Program-made: the position numbers and the translations under genes
Assembly: GCF_021173085.1 (NCBI RefSeq)
Contig: NZ_CP076413.1
Location: forward strand, 1,736,001 to 1,800,000
DNA: 64,000 nt
Direction: 5' to 3'
Source of the DNA: Ralstonia wenshanensis
GTDB lineage: Bacteria > Pseudomonadota > Gammaproteobacteria > Burkholderiales > Burkholderiaceae
Shown: one piece after another, positions 9,165 to 18,271 of the stretch
How the letters are laid out: every line of letters starts with the position of its first letter
Numbering within the stretch: position 1 is the stretch's first letter
Notes under the pieces: model-generated
Seen by the model: only the letters and a program-made list of their open reading frames with translations
Databases searched by the model: none
Told to the model about the DNA's origin: nothing

Positions 9165-9582
9165 GGGACGCGGTGGAGACAGCTGCCGGATGGCCAAGCG
9201 CCCGGTTGACGAGCTCGGTGTCGAAGTATTCGATCAGTTCGCGCATCTTGCCCTCCTGCATGTGGATGACGAAGCAGTACTGATTGTTATAGGCAACGCC
9301 ATCGCGCGTCGTGTTGCGACCTTGCGCCTCTACGACCACGGTATCGCCATCGGCAATAAAGCGATTGGCAACCGTCGTGATGCGACCGAGCTTCGCGCGC
9401 AGCGGCGCGAACAGCTCATCCAGCACCGTCTGCTTACCGGCATAGCGACGAGACCACTGCGTCGTACCGGTGCAAACCCAGCAGAAATCATCCGTCATGA
9501 GATCAACGAATGGCTTGGCGTTGCTCACAGCCAGTTCGGCAAAAGCGGCCTGCAAGATCTGCTTGTTCTCGAGCGCGTTCAT
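9157..9582 (-). CDS. SnoaL-like / NTF2-fold protein (ketosteroid isomerase-related)
   Basis: 141 residues with the cone-shaped NTF2-like pattern: an N-terminal helix pair (ENKQILQAAFAELAVSNAKPFVDLMTDDFCWVCTG), then TRFIADGDTVVVEAQGRNTTRDGVAYNNQYCFVIHMQEGKMRELIEYFDTELV. The last segment (G-K-M-x-x-x-x-E-Y-x-D) is the usual C-terminal strand of SnoaL-type proteins. These are small enzymes or binding proteins for hydrophobic or cyclic molecules. First gene of the operon with the MerR regulator, so it is the probable output of whatever signal that protein senses. Start ATG is preceded by AGGAGG. Confidence 0.8.
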   Translation of the reverse strand: MNALENKQILQAAFAELAVSNAKPFVDLMTDDFCWVCTGTTQWSRRYAGKQTVLDELFAPLRAKLGRITTVANRFIADGDTVVVEAQGRNTTRDGVAYNNQYCFVIHMQEGKMRELIEYFDTELVNRALGHPAAVSTASHG

Positions 9583-9608
9583 GGGAGCCTCCTAGTGTGA
9601 ATGCTCCG

Positions 9609-9639
9609 ATTACAGGTGCTAGAGCGCACTCTAGCGCAA
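9609..9639 (-). promoter_or_regulatory. MerR-type promoter with 19-bp spacer and dyad operator
   Basis: On the minus strand TTGCGC (-35) and TGTAAT (-10) are exactly 19 bp apart. The spacer region contains GCTAGAG and CTCTAGC, perfect 7-bp inverted arms around 4 central bases (9618-9635). An over-long spacer with an internal dyad is the hallmark of promoters that MerR proteins untwist to activate. It sits 27 bp upstream of the SnoaL-like gene, whose operon encodes a MerR protein. Confidence 0.75.
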
Positions 9640-9746
9640 GGACTTTCTTTGCCGCAGCCATACGGAACACGACCACACGGCAAGTGCTCGAACTGTGAGC
9701 GAACTACTAGTCATCGGCGCCACGCCTCTGTTATACTTTCAAGCTT

Positions 9747-9825
<79 letters not shown>

Positions 9826-9828
9826 ACA

Positions 9829-9863
9829 AAAGCCCGCGTAACGAATCACGTTACGCGGGCTTT
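9829..9863 (+). terminator. Intrinsic terminator after tRNA-Pro, probably bidirectional
   Basis: A 14-bp perfect stem (AAGCCCGCGTAACG with its complement) around a 5-nt loop, flanked by A on the left and T on the right. It starts six bases after the tRNA end and also faces the end of the leftward MerR-like/ihfA transcript. Confidence 0.85.
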
Positions 9864-9902
9864 CTCGTTTCTATCTGCGCGCTTCTTGTCTGCAATATCG
9901 GC

Positions 9903-10334
9903 TTATGGCTGGTCGGTACGCAGCACTTCCAACACGGCCGACAGCTCACGCCGCAAGCTCTGAACATCAACCGAACCACTCGCAGCGGCGGAGATCGGCG
10001 CCGCGGCTTCCATTTCCTGCTCATCGGCCTCGACCGGCGACGCGGCAGCCATGCCATGCCGCAACTCGTCCAGCCTGTTCCGCGCGCCATTGATCGTGAA
10101 ACCCTGCTCGTACAGCAGCTCGCGAATACGCCGGATGAGCAGGACTTCATGATGCTGGTAGTAACGCCGATTGCCGCGTCGCTTGACGGGCTTGAGCTGT
10201 GTGAACTCCTGCTCCCAATAACGCAGCACGTGCGGCTTGACGGCGCACAGGTCGCTCACTTCCCCAATGGTGAAGTAGCGTTTGGCAGGAATCGGCGGCA
10301 GGTTGACCCGCTCCGTGTGTTTATCGGCGGCCAT
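9903..10334 (-). CDS. MerR-family regulator at the end of the pheST-ihfA operon
   Basis: 143 residues. After a short N-terminal arm comes a MerR-type DNA-binding domain: RYFTIGEVSDLCAVKPHVLRYWEQEFTQLKPVKRRGNRRYYQHHEVLLIRRIRELLYEQGFTINGARNRL. The variable C-terminus is acidic and Ala-rich and lacks metal-binding Cys. This protein is found next to ihfA in many beta- and gammaproteobacteria; targets are unknown. It lies 71 bp after ihfA in the same orientation, so it is cotranscribed, and the run is closed by the tRNA-Pro terminator. Confidence 0.85.
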   Translation of the reverse strand: MAADKHTERVNLPPIPAKRYFTIGEVSDLCAVKPHVLRYWEQEFTQLKPVKRRGNRRYYQHHEVLLIRRIRELLYEQGFTINGARNRLDELRHGMAAASPVEADEQEMEAAAPISAAASGSVDVQSLRRELSAVLEVLRTDQP

Positions 10335-10405
10335 ACAGGGCTGAACTACAGGGCTGGCGAGAGAAACGGATTGAACAGACGGCTAAACGAGATCACGCAG
10401 CAGAA

Positions 10406-10822
10406 TTACGCGATGTCGACAGGCAGCGGCTCGACGCGCTCTTCAACGAGCGCCTTGAGCTTCTGACTGGCGTGGAACGTCACGACGCGACGCGCGGTGA
10501 TGGGGATGATCTCCCCCGTCTTTGGATTTCGGCCCGGACGCTGCGGCTTGTCGCGCAACTGGAAGTTACCGAAGCCGGACAGCTTGACACTGTCGCCCTG
10601 TTCGAGCGCCTCGCGAATCACGTCGAAAAACGCCTCGACCATGTCCTTCGACTCACGCTTGTTCAAGCCGACCTGCTCGAACAGCATCTCGGCAAGCTCG
10701 GCTTTGGTAAGCGTCGGCACGTCCTGACCGCGCGCATCACGTGCGTCGGCCAATGCTGCCGAAGAAGAACCGAGCGAGTCGCCCAAGGATGCCGCCAACG
10801 CTGGCGCGTGTTGATCGTTCAT
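10406..10822 (-). CDS. ihfA: Integration host factor subunit alpha
   Basis: 138 residues. The HU/IHF fold starts at about residue 38 ([86 protein letters not shown]). The beta-arm contains GRNPKTGE with the DNA-intercalating Pro. IHF alpha pairs with IHF beta to bend DNA at promoters, recombination sites and origins. About 35 Ala/Ser/Asp-rich residues precede the fold, longer than the 99-residue E. coli protein; N-terminal extensions of this kind also occur in relatives, but a later start cannot be excluded. Located after pheT as in E. coli. Confidence 0.93.
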   Translation of the reverse strand: MNDQHAPALAASLGDSLGSSSAALADARDARGQDVPTLTKAELAEMLFEQVGLNKRESKDMVEAFFDVIREALEQGDSVKLSGFGNFQLRDKPQRPGRNPKTGEIIPITARRVVTFHASQKLKALVEERVEPLPVDIA

Positions 10823-10900
10823 AGGATTCGCTTAGCGTATTCGATCCGAATGCGGAGGTTCGTTCGAGCGGTCTCTAGCGCAGTGCGGACGTCTGAGACG

Positions 10901-13330
10901 TCAGGCGCGCAGGCGCGCGCCGAATGCATCGCCGGCCGCTCGAATCAATTGCTGTGTGGCGGCCTCGACAATGTCGTCCTGAAGGGTGCTGTCAGTATCT
11001 TGCAACGTAATTCTGAAGGCAAGGCTTTTCTCCTGCGCCCCAATGGCAGCGGTGGCGGCCTTCGGACGGAACTCATCGAACAGCACAACGCCCTGCAGAT
11101 AACGCTGCCATGGGGTGCCGACAGCCGCCTTCTCGAACGTGTCGACCAGGGCCTGCACCGCCACATCCTGGCGCACGACCAGCGCGATGTCGCGCGTCAC
11201 GGCCGGCACGCGCGGCACTTCACGATACTTCGGCAGGCCTACTGCGGTAATGGCATCGAGCTCGACTTCCCACACCACCGGCGCGGTCGCCAAATCGTAC
11301 TTCTGCAGCCAACGCGGATGCAGCTCACCAATCCAGCCGACGGCACGGCCATCCAGCACTATGCGCGCCGAGCGGCCTGGATGCAGCGCAGGATGTTCGG
11401 CCCGCTCAAAGCGCGCCTGCAGCGGCCACAACAGAGACTCGACATCGCCCTTCACATCGAAGAAATCAACCGGACGGGCCTGCACGCCCCACTGCTCTTC
11501 CTTGGACGGACCATACGCAATGCCGCCCGCCATCATCGGTTGTGCGTAGCCTGCGATCGACAGGCCACCGTCGGCGACACTCGCATCGCGGTGGAACACG
11601 CGCCCCACCTCGAACATGCGCACGCGCGAAGCCTTGCGGTTCACGTTGTAGCGGACCTTGTCGAGCAAGCCGCCGATAAGCGTGCTGCGCATCACCGAGT
11701 ACTGGCTGGCAATCGGGTTCAGCAGCGGAATCGGGTTGGTGTTGCCGGCAAAGTCGGCCTCCCACTCGCTTTCGACAAAGGCGAAGTTGACGACCTCGTG
11801 GTAATCGCGCGCGGCCACAGCATGACGCACGTCGTGCATGGTGCGGCGCGCCTCGTCGGTCGGGCGCATCGCGCTCTCGGCCACTGGCGGCTTGGCGGGA
11901 ATCTGCTCGAAGCCGTAGATGCGGGCGACCTCTTCGATCAGGTCTTCCTCGATCTCCAGGTCGAAGCGATACGACGGCGGCTCGACGATGAACACATCGC
12001 CGTCCACGCTGAACGTGAGGCCGAGGCGCTCGAACACGTCTACCACAACGTCGTGCGACAGCGGAATACCGAGCACACGTGCAGCACGTGCGACGCGCAT
12101 GCGCACCGGCTCGCGCTTGGGCAGATTGACGATCTGATCGTCGATCGGGCCAGCCTGGCCGCCGCAGATTTCGAGGATCAGCGCACTGATGCGTTCGATG
12201 TGTTCAACGGTGGTCGCGTAATCAACGCCTCGCTCGAAGCGATGGCCGGCATCGGTCGAGAAGTTGTAGCGCCGCGCGCGGCCTTGAATAGCCGCCGGCC
12301 ACCAGAATGCAGCCTCGACGTAAATGTTCTGTGTGTCGAGCGTGACAGCCGTCTTGTCGCCGCCCATGATGCCGGCAAGGCTTTCGATGGCCTGCTCGTC
12401 CGAGATCACGCCGACCTTTTCGTCGACGGTGATGGTGTCGCCGTTGAGCAGTTTCAGTTGTTCGCCAGCCTTGCCCCAGCGCACCGTCAGGCCGCCGTGG
12501 ATCTTGTCCAGGTCGAAGACGTGCGACGGACGGCCTAGCTCAAGCATCACGTAGTTCGAAATATCAACCAACGCCGACACGCTGCGCATGCCCGCGCGCT
12601 CGATGCGCGAAACCATCCAGGCCGGCGTCTTCGCGTGCGCGTTCACGCCGCGGATGATGCGACCCGAAAAGCGACCGCACAGGTCCGGTGCTTCCACCTT
12701 GACCGGCAGCTTGTCAGCGAGCGTCACCGCCACGGGCGCCATCGACGGCACGGTGATCGGTGCGCCGGTCAGCGCGGACACTTCGCGCGCCACCCCATGG
12801 ATCGACAGGCAATCCGCTTTGTTGGGTGTGAGTTTGATGATGAAGATCTGGTCATCCAGATCCAGCACCTTGCGAATGTCTTCGCCGACCGGCGTGTCTT
12901 CCGGCAGGATCAGCAGACCGCCGTGATCTTCCGACAGCTTCAGCTCGCGCGCCGAACACAGCATGCCGTAGCTCTCCACGCCGCGCAGCTTGCCGATCTT
13001 GATCTTGAACGGCTTGCCATCTTCGCCAGGCGGCAGCTCGGCACCGACCATCGCGCACGGCACCTTGATGCCCACCGACACGTTCGGCGCGCCGCAGACG
13101 ATCTGCAGCAGCTCGCCCGTGCCCGCATCGACCTTGCAGACATTGAGGCGATCGGCATCCGGGTGCTTGTTGACCGCGACCACATGGCCGACGACGATCT
13201 GCGAGAACGGCGGCGCAACGGGGTCGACCTCTTCCACCTCGAGACCTGCCATCGTAAGGCGATGGGAGAGCTCATCCGTGGTGATCGACGGATTGACGAA
13301 ACTGCGAAGCCAGGATTCCGGAAATTGCAT
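10901..13330 (-). CDS. pheT: Phenylalanyl-tRNA synthetase beta subunit
   Basis: 809 residues, full length. N-terminal [35 protein letters not shown], then the EMAP/OB tRNA-binding domain ([32 protein letters not shown]), the B3/B4 editing domain ([26 protein letters not shown]), B5, the catalytic-like core ([14 protein letters not shown]) and the C-terminal anticodon-binding FDX-ACB domain ([18 protein letters not shown]). Forms the alpha2beta2 PheRS with pheS, 62 bp upstream. The beta subunit hydrolyses mischarged Tyr-tRNA-Phe. No anomalies. Confidence 0.97.
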   Translation of the reverse strand: MQFPESWLRSFVNPSITTDELSHRLTMAGLEVEEVDPVAPPFSQIVVGHVVAVNKHPDADRLNVCKVDAGTGELLQIVCGAPNVSVGIKVPCAMVGAELPPGEDGKPFKIKIGKLRGVESYGMLCSARELKLSEDHGGLLILPEDTPVGEDIRKVLDLDDQIFIIKLTPNKADCLSIHGVAREVSALTGAPITVPSMAPVAVTLADKLPVKVEAPDLCGRFSGRIIRGVNAHAKTPAWMVSRIERAGMRSVSALVDISNYVMLELGRPSHVFDLDKIHGGLTVRWGKAGEQLKLLNGDTITVDEKVGVISDEQAIESLAGIMGGDKTAVTLDTQNIYVEAAFWWPAAIQGRARRYNFSTDAGHRFERGVDYATTVEHIERISALILEICGGQAGPIDDQIVNLPKREPVRMRVARAARVLGIPLSHDVVVDVFERLGLTFSVDGDVFIVEPPSYRFDLEIEEDLIEEVARIYGFEQIPAKPPVAESAMRPTDEARRTMHDVRHAVAARDYHEVVNFAFVESEWEADFAGNTNPIPLLNPIASQYSVMRSTLIGGLLDKVRYNVNRKASRVRMFEVGRVFHRDASVADGGLSIAGYAQPMMAGGIAYGPSKEEQWGVQARPVDFFDVKGDVESLLWPLQARFERAEHPALHPGRSARIVLDGRAVGWIGELHPRWLQKYDLATAPVVWEVELDAITAVGLPKYREVPRVPAVTRDIALVVRQDVAVQALVDTFEKAAVGTPWQRYLQGVVLFDEFRPKAATAAIGAQEKSLAFRITLQDTDSTLQDDIVEAATQQLIRAAGDAFGARLRA

Positions 13331-13392
13331 GGCGCGACAGAAAAGAAATTCGATTAACGGGGCGACGAGGTACCAGTGCGAGCGCTCGGCGC

Positions 13393-14427
13393 TTACGCGA
13401 ACTGGCGCAGGAAACGCACATCGCCCTCGAAGAACAGGCGCAGGTCGTTGATGCCATAGCGCAGCATCGTCAGGCGCTCCAGGCCGGAGCCGAACGCAAA
13501 GCCGATGTAGCGCTCAGGGTCCAGGCCCATGTTGCGCACCACGGTCGGGTGCACCTGGCCAGAACCGGAAATCTCCAGCCATTTGCCGTTGCCGAACGCC
13601 ATGTCGATCTCGGCCGACGGTTCGGTGAACGGGAAATACGACGGGCGGAAACGCACCTGGATGTCGTCCCGCTCAAAGAAATTGCGCAGGAAGTCGGAAT
13701 AGACGCCCTTCAGGTCTGCGAAGCTGATGTTGTCGGCAATCCAGAGGCCTTCGACCTGATGGAACATCGGCGAGTGCGTAGCGTCGCTGTCGACGCGGTA
13801 CGTGCGGCCCGGCGCGATGACCTTGATGGGCGGAATGCGGTCGAGGTGCTTGTATTTCTCAACGTGCATGCGGGCGTAACGCACCTGCATCGGGCTGGTG
13901 TGCGTGCGCAGCAGCAAGAGCTTGTCTTCGCTGTCGCGGCCATCGATGTAGAAGGTGTCCTGCATCGAGCGCGCCGGATGGTTGTCCGGGTTGTTCAACG
14001 CAGTGAAGTTCATCCAGTCCGATTCGATTTCGGGGCCGTCAGCCACGTCAAAACCGATCGAGCCGAAGATCTTGGCGACGCGCTCCCAGGTGTTCATCAC
14101 CGGGTGCAGGCTGCCCTCGGCCACGTCGCGGCCGGGCAGCGTCACGTCGATCGCCTCGGCGGCCAGACGGGCGTTCATCAGCGCATCGGCCAGCGCCTGG
14201 CGGCGGGCGGTCAGCGCCTCTTCAACGCGGCTCTTGGCCTGGTTGATGCGCGCGCCTTCGGACTTGCGCGTCTCCGGATCGAGCTTGCCCAAGCCTTTGA
14301 GCAAGTCGGTCAGCACGCCAGACTTACCGAGAAAGCGTGCTTTCTCGTTTTCCAGCGAGGCGTTGTCCTCCACAGAGGCAAACGCGTTTTGGGCATCGAC
14401 GACGACTTGATCCAGATCCAGTGACAT
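13393..14427 (-). CDS. pheS: Phenylalanyl-tRNA synthetase alpha subunit
   Basis: 344 residues. N-terminal coiled coil (residues 1-~90) for tRNA contact, then the class II catalytic core: [78 protein letters not shown] (motif 2), [14 protein letters not shown] and the motif 3 segment [18 protein letters not shown]. Charges tRNA-Phe together with PheT. The upstream gap to rplT contains a strong terminator, so pheST expression may be uncoupled from ribosomal protein expression. Confidence 0.97.
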   Translation of the reverse strand: MSLDLDQVVVDAQNAFASVEDNASLENEKARFLGKSGVLTDLLKGLGKLDPETRKSEGARINQAKSRVEEALTARRQALADALMNARLAAEAIDVTLPGRDVAEGSLHPVMNTWERVAKIFGSIGFDVADGPEIESDWMNFTALNNPDNHPARSMQDTFYIDGRDSEDKLLLLRTHTSPMQVRYARMHVEKYKHLDRIPPIKVIAPGRTYRVDSDATHSPMFHQVEGLWIADNISFADLKGVYSDFLRNFFERDDIQVRFRPSYFPFTEPSAEIDMAFGNGKWLEISGSGQVHPTVVRNMGLDPERYIGFAFGSGLERLTMLRYGINDLRLFFEGDVRFLRQFA

Positions 14428-14480
14428 GGGAAGGCGAGCGAAAAAATTCGGGTGATTCGGGTCCGCGAAATGCGCGGAAT

Positions 14481-14508
14481 AAAAAACGGGGCTCGGTGAG
14501 AGCCCCGT
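14481..14508 (-). terminator. Terminator or attenuator between rplT and pheS
   Basis: On the minus strand, stem ACGGGGCT/AGCCCCGT with a 7-nt loop is followed directly by six T residues. It sits 60 bp after the rplT stop and about 55 bp before the pheS ATG. In E. coli a Phe-rich leader peptide (pheM) controls attenuation at this point; no convincing Phe-rich leader ORF was found here upstream of the stem. Confidence 0.75.
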
Positions 14509-14568
14509 CAGGGTGATCAGCCGGCAAAGTCACTGGGCAATTCCAGCAGCCCGCCCGGCCAATCCAAC

Positions 14569-14925
14569 TCAGGCGACGTTGGCTTTCACCTGGTTCACGA
14601 TGGCAGCAAAAGCCACCTTGTCGTGAATGGCCATATCCGACAGCACCTTGCGGTCCAGCTCGATGGACGCCTTCTTCAGGCCGTTCATGAACTTGCTGTA
14701 GGTCAGACCATGCTCGCGTGCGCCAGCGTTGATACGTGCAATCCAGAGCGCGCGGAACACACGCTTCTTGTTACGACGATCGCGGTAGGCGTACTGGCCA
14801 GCACGCATGACCGCCTGCTTGGCGATGCGATAGACGTTATTGCGGCGGCCGCGGTAACCCTTGGCTGCGCTGATAACCTTCTTATGACGGGCCCGCGCTG
14901 TGACCCCACGTTTTACTCGAGGCAT
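14569..14925 (-). CDS. rplT: 50S ribosomal protein L20
   Basis: 118 residues, standard length and near-invariant sequence ([64 protein letters not shown]). Binds 23S rRNA early in 50S assembly; in E. coli it also represses its own operon by binding mRNA upstream of rpmI. Good AGGAG upstream of the ATG. Third cistron of infC-rpmI-rplT. Confidence 0.98.
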   Translation of the reverse strand: MPRVKRGVTARARHKKVISAAKGYRGRRNNVYRIAKQAVMRAGQYAYRDRRNKKRVFRALWIARINAGAREHGLTYSKFMNGLKKASIELDRKVLSDMAIHDKVAFAAIVNQVKANVA

Positions 14926-14953
14926 GAAATGCTCCTTTCGTAGTTAGTTAGGG

Positions 14954-15151
14954 TTAGGCGTACGGCATCATTGCGCGAACGGACTTCAGGTTCGTCTCAT
15001 GGACGCCCTCGGTACCGCGCAGGTGACGCTTGTTCTTGGTGGTCTTCTTGGTCAGGATGTGACGCTTGAAGGCTTGGCCACGTTTGATCGTGCCACCAGG
15101 ACGGGCAGTAAAGCGCTTGGAGGCGCTTTTCTTCGTCTTCATCTTCGGCAT
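14954..15151 (-). CDS. rpmI: 50S ribosomal protein L35
   Basis: 65 residues from the ATG at 15151, the conserved start ([20 protein letters not shown]). The frame stays open upstream but those codons are not part of L35. Highly basic, with the typical [18 protein letters not shown] segment. A small 50S protein encoded between infC and rplT, as in most bacteria. The 167-bp gap to infC is where L20-dependent control acts in E. coli; no pseudoknot was established here. Confidence 0.97.
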   Translation of the reverse strand: MPKMKTKKSASKRFTARPGGTIKRGQAFKRHILTKKTTKNKRHLRGTEGVHETNLKSVRAMMPYA

Positions 15152-15318
15152 GGAACAACTCCGCTTTTGACATGAAGCCAGGTGGACGGCTGGCGCCGAC
15201 ACTTGCAAGACCCGGGCTCACTTGTTGTATCGCTGCAGGCTTTGAGACCTGCCGCGTTTTCCGACGTTTCCGTCTGGAACCTGCTCAGCGCAGCCGGAAA
15301 CGTCCGGCCACCACTGCA

Positions 15319-15840
15319 TTACTTTTTCTTCTTGGGTGCCAACATCATCACTGCCTGGCGCCCCTCCATCTTCGGCATCTGCTCAACCTGGCCGAACTCC
15401 TCCAGGTCAGTCTTGATACGCTCCAGCACGCGCATGCCGAGTTCCTGGTGAGCCATTTCCCGGCCGCGGAAGCGCAAGGTAACCTTGACCCTGTCACCAT
15501 CCTCCAGGAAACGCGTTGCGTTGCGCAGCTTAACGCCGTAGTCGTTGTCGTCGGTGCCAGGGCGGAACTTGACTTCCTTCACCTGGATAACCTTCTGCTT
15601 CAACTTGGCGTCGTGGGCCTTCTTCTGTTCCTGATACTTGAACTTGCCATAGTCCATCAGGCGGCAGACGGGCGGCTGCGCAGTCGGCGCGATCTCGACC
15701 AGGTCGACGTCTTTCTCTTCTGCCAGACGCAGTGCGTCGAACAGCTTGACGATGCCGAGCGCTTCCCCCTCAACCCCGGTCAGCCGGACTTCCGGTGCGC
15801 TGATCTCGCGGTTGATGCGGTGAGATTTCTCAGTAGCGAT
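15319..15840 (-). CDS. infC: Translation initiation factor IF-3, AUC start codon
   Basis: 173 residues. No ATG exists near the expected start. The reading frame begins at ATC (15838-15840) with GAGG eight bases upstream, giving [19 protein letters not shown], the conserved N-terminus. The first in-frame ATG (15657, within [17 protein letters not shown]) would remove the whole N-terminal domain. IF-3 N-domain spans about residues 1-75, a Lys-rich linker follows, and the C-domain carries [13 protein letters not shown] and [21 protein letters not shown]-3 rejects non-canonical start codons, so an AUC start provides autorepression, as documented for the AUU start of E. coli infC. Confidence 0.93.
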   Translation of the reverse strand: MATEKSHRINREISAPEVRLTGVEGEALGIVKLFDALRLAEEKDVDLVEIAPTAQPPVCRLMDYGKFKYQEQKKAHDAKLKQKVIQVKEVKFRPGTDDNDYGVKLRNATRFLEDGDRVKVTLRFRGREMAHQELGMRVLERIKTDLEEFGQVEQMPKMEGRQAVMMLAPKKKK

Positions 15841-15882
15841 GTTGATGTCCTCGAAGAATCAAAAAAACAGGCCGTGCCCAGC

Positions 15883-17790
15883 TCATGACTTGTTGGCGAG
15901 ATCGTTCTGCAGTCGCTCAACGAACGCCGACAGCGGCATGGAGCCTAGATCGACGTTGCCACGGGCACGCACGGCCACCTGATTTTCATCCCGCTCTTTG
16001 TCGCCAACCACAACTTGGTATGGGACCTTCTGCACGGAATGCTCGCGGATTTTATACCCAATCTTCTCATTCCGCAAATCAACGACCGCCCTAAATCCTT
16101 GTTTTTGCAGGGATTGCGCAACGGATTGGGCGTATTCGGCGTGCGAATCGGTAATACTGAGAACCGCAACCTGCACGGGCGAAAGCCACGTCGGCAGCGC
16201 TCCGGCATATTGCTCGATCAAGATACCGATAAAGCGCTCCAGGCTGCCGACGATGGCCCGGTGCAGCATGATGGGGCGATGGCGTGCGCCATCCTCGCCT
16301 ACGAACTCGGCGTCCAGGCGTTCCGGCAAGTTCGGGTCGACCTGGATCGTGCCGCACTGCCACTGGCGGCCGAGTGCGTCTTTGAGCACATATTCGATTT
16401 TCGGGCCGTAGAACGCGCCCTCGCCCGGCAGGTACTCGAATTCGCAACCCGACGCACGCAAGCCCTCGGCCAACGCAGCCTCGGCACGGTCCCAGCTTTC
16501 TTCAGTGCCGATGCGCTTTTCCGGACGCGTCGACAGCTTGTAAAGAATCTCGGTAAAGCCGAAGTCCTTGTAGACCTTCTGCAGCAACGTCGTAAACGCC
16601 GTCACCTCGGCCTGGATCATGTCTTCCGTGCAGAAGATGTGACCATCGTCCTGCGTGAAGCCGCGTACGCGCATGATGCCGTGCAGGCCACCCGAAGGCT
16701 CGTTGCGGTGGCATGCGCCAAACTCGCCGAAGCGTAGCGGCAGGTCGCGGTAGCTCTTGATGCCCTGCTTGTAGATGAGGATGTGGCCGGGGCAGTTCAT
16801 CGGCTTGAGCGCGTATTCGCGCTTTTCCGATTCCGTGATGAACATGTTCTCGCGGTACTTGTCCCAGTGGCCGGTCTTCTCCCACAGCGTCTTGTCGAGA
16901 ATCTGCGGCCCCTTCACTTCCTGGTAGCCGTTCTCGCGATACACGCGACGCATGTACTGCTCGATCTCCTGCCAGAGCGTCCAGCCCTTCGGATGCCAGA
17001 ACACCGTGCCAGGCGAGTACTCGTCGATGTGGAACAGGTCGAGTTCGCGGCCGAGCTTGCGGTGGTCACGCTTTTCAGCCTCTTCCAGCATGCGCAGGTA
17101 GGCTTCCTGGTCTTCCTTCTTGGCCCAGGCCGTGCCGTAGATGCGCTGGAGCATCTCGTTGTTGTGGTCCCCGCGCCAATACGCGCCCGCCACCTTCATC
17201 AGCTTAAAGACCTTGAGCTTGCCCGTGGATGGCACGTGCGGGCCGCGGCAAAGGTCGACGAAGTTGCCCTCGCGGTACAGGCCAATCTCCTGATCTTCCG
17301 GAATGGAGGCGATGATCTCGGCCTTGTACTTCTCGCCCATGCCCTGGAACAGTTTGACGGCTTCGTCGCGGCTCAGCACTTCACGTGTGACCTTCTCGTC
17401 CTTCTTGGCGAGCTCCGTCATCTTCTTTTCGATGGCGACGAGGTCTTCAGGCGTGAAGGGGCGCTTGTAGGCGAAGTCGTAATAGAAGCCGTTTTCGATG
17501 ACCGGGCCGATGGTGACCTGCGCGTCCGGATACAGCTCCTTGACGGCGTAGGCCAACAAGTGCGCCGTGGAGTGACGGATCACGTCGACGCCATCGGCGT
17601 CCTTGTCTGTGATGATGGCGAGCTTCGCATCGCGATCGATCGAGAAGCTCGTGTCGACCATCTGACCGTCTACGCGACCAGCCAGCGCAGCCTTGGCGAG
17701 GCCCGCACCGATGCTCTGCGCCACTTCAGCCACGGTCACGGGGCCGGGAAACTCACGCCGGGAACCATCCGGCAACGTGATTGCGATCAT
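15883..17790 (-). CDS. thrS: Threonyl-tRNA synthetase
   Basis: 635 residues from the ATG at 17790, which has AGGAG at the right distance and begins the TGS domain ([20 protein letters not shown]); upstream in-frame codons are not conserved. The editing domain includes [20 protein letters not shown]. The class II core shows [59 protein letters not shown] (zinc-binding Cys and motif 2) and [21 protein letters not shown] (motif 3). The anticodon-binding domain is C-terminal. First gene of the translation operon; infC follows after 42 bp. Confidence 0.97.
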   Translation of the reverse strand: MIAITLPDGSRREFPGPVTVAEVAQSIGAGLAKAALAGRVDGQMVDTSFSIDRDAKLAIITDKDADGVDVIRHSTAHLLAYAVKELYPDAQVTIGPVIENGFYYDFAYKRPFTPEDLVAIEKKMTELAKKDEKVTREVLSRDEAVKLFQGMGEKYKAEIIASIPEDQEIGLYREGNFVDLCRGPHVPSTGKLKVFKLMKVAGAYWRGDHNNEMLQRIYGTAWAKKEDQEAYLRMLEEAEKRDHRKLGRELDLFHIDEYSPGTVFWHPKGWTLWQEIEQYMRRVYRENGYQEVKGPQILDKTLWEKTGHWDKYRENMFITESEKREYALKPMNCPGHILIYKQGIKSYRDLPLRFGEFGACHRNEPSGGLHGIMRVRGFTQDDGHIFCTEDMIQAEVTAFTTLLQKVYKDFGFTEILYKLSTRPEKRIGTEESWDRAEAALAEGLRASGCEFEYLPGEGAFYGPKIEYVLKDALGRQWQCGTIQVDPNLPERLDAEFVGEDGARHRPIMLHRAIVGSLERFIGILIEQYAGALPTWLSPVQVAVLSITDSHAEYAQSVAQSLQKQGFRAVVDLRNEKIGYKIREHSVQKVPYQVVVGDKERDENQVAVRARGNVDLGSMPLSAFVERLQNDLANKS

Positions 17791-17950
17791 GCTTGCTCCT
17801 GTGGAGTCACCGTTGCGCATTTCAGGTTTCAGAGATGCGCAACGGTCGTTATTCTGTCGTGCGCCGCGCCAAGTCGGCGCAGCAGGTTGTCGAATCGAAT
17901 GCTTCGAAGCGCTTTCAGCTTGATCGCCACGCGTGACACGAAACTGCGGA

Positions 17951-17980
17951 CGAAAAAAAACGCGGCCAAGGCCGCGTTTT
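17951..17980 (-). terminator. Intrinsic terminator after tRNA-Val, upstream of thrS
   Basis: Seven-bp GC stem (CGCGGCC/GGCCGCG) with a 2-nt loop, or 11 bp counting flanking A-T pairs, followed on the minus strand by eight T. It ends the leftward tRNA-Val transcript, so thrS has its own promoter in the ~160 bp that follow. The rest of the 17791-18172 gap shows nothing further recognisable. Confidence 0.8.
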
Positions 17981-18172
17981 CATTTGCGCCATCCACCGCT
18001 TGGGCAGACCGCAAAGGGCGAAAAACGCACCTTGACTACTGTCGCTCCGAAGCGGTTGTAGTTCGCGGTGCCTGAATCATATTTCGCCTTGTGTTCAGTT
18101 GTACGGGACAAGCCCGGGAATTGCGAGGATGACGGCTTGGACATCCTACCCGACGCGTCCTGCTAAATGCGT

Positions 18173-18249
18173 TGGTAGGCTCGATTGGACTCGAACCAAC
18201 GACCCCCACCATGTCAAGGTGGTGCTCTAACCAGCTGAGCTACGAGCCT
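18173..18249 (-). tRNA. tRNA-Val (anticodon GAC)
   Basis: 77 nt with encoded CCA. Acceptor AGGCTCG/CGAGCCT, D-arm GCTCAGCTGGTTAGAGC, anticodon stem CCACC/GGTGG enclosing TTGACAT (anticodon GAC, reads GTC and GTT), T-loop GGTTCGAGTCC. It lies 22 bp downstream of relA and is followed by the terminator at 17951. Confidence 0.95.
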
Positions 18250-18271
18250 GCCGAAGAACGAAACTATACCG

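Noticed and set aside
10472-12538. 688-codon ORF on the plus strand within pheT and ihfA
   Set aside because: Antisense shadow of pheT caused by high GC; composition is Arg/His-rich with no domain.
14324-14533. Leader peptide candidate for pheST containing Phe-Phe
   Set aside because: The Phe codons are few and lie after the terminator and across the pheS start, not in a pheM-like position.
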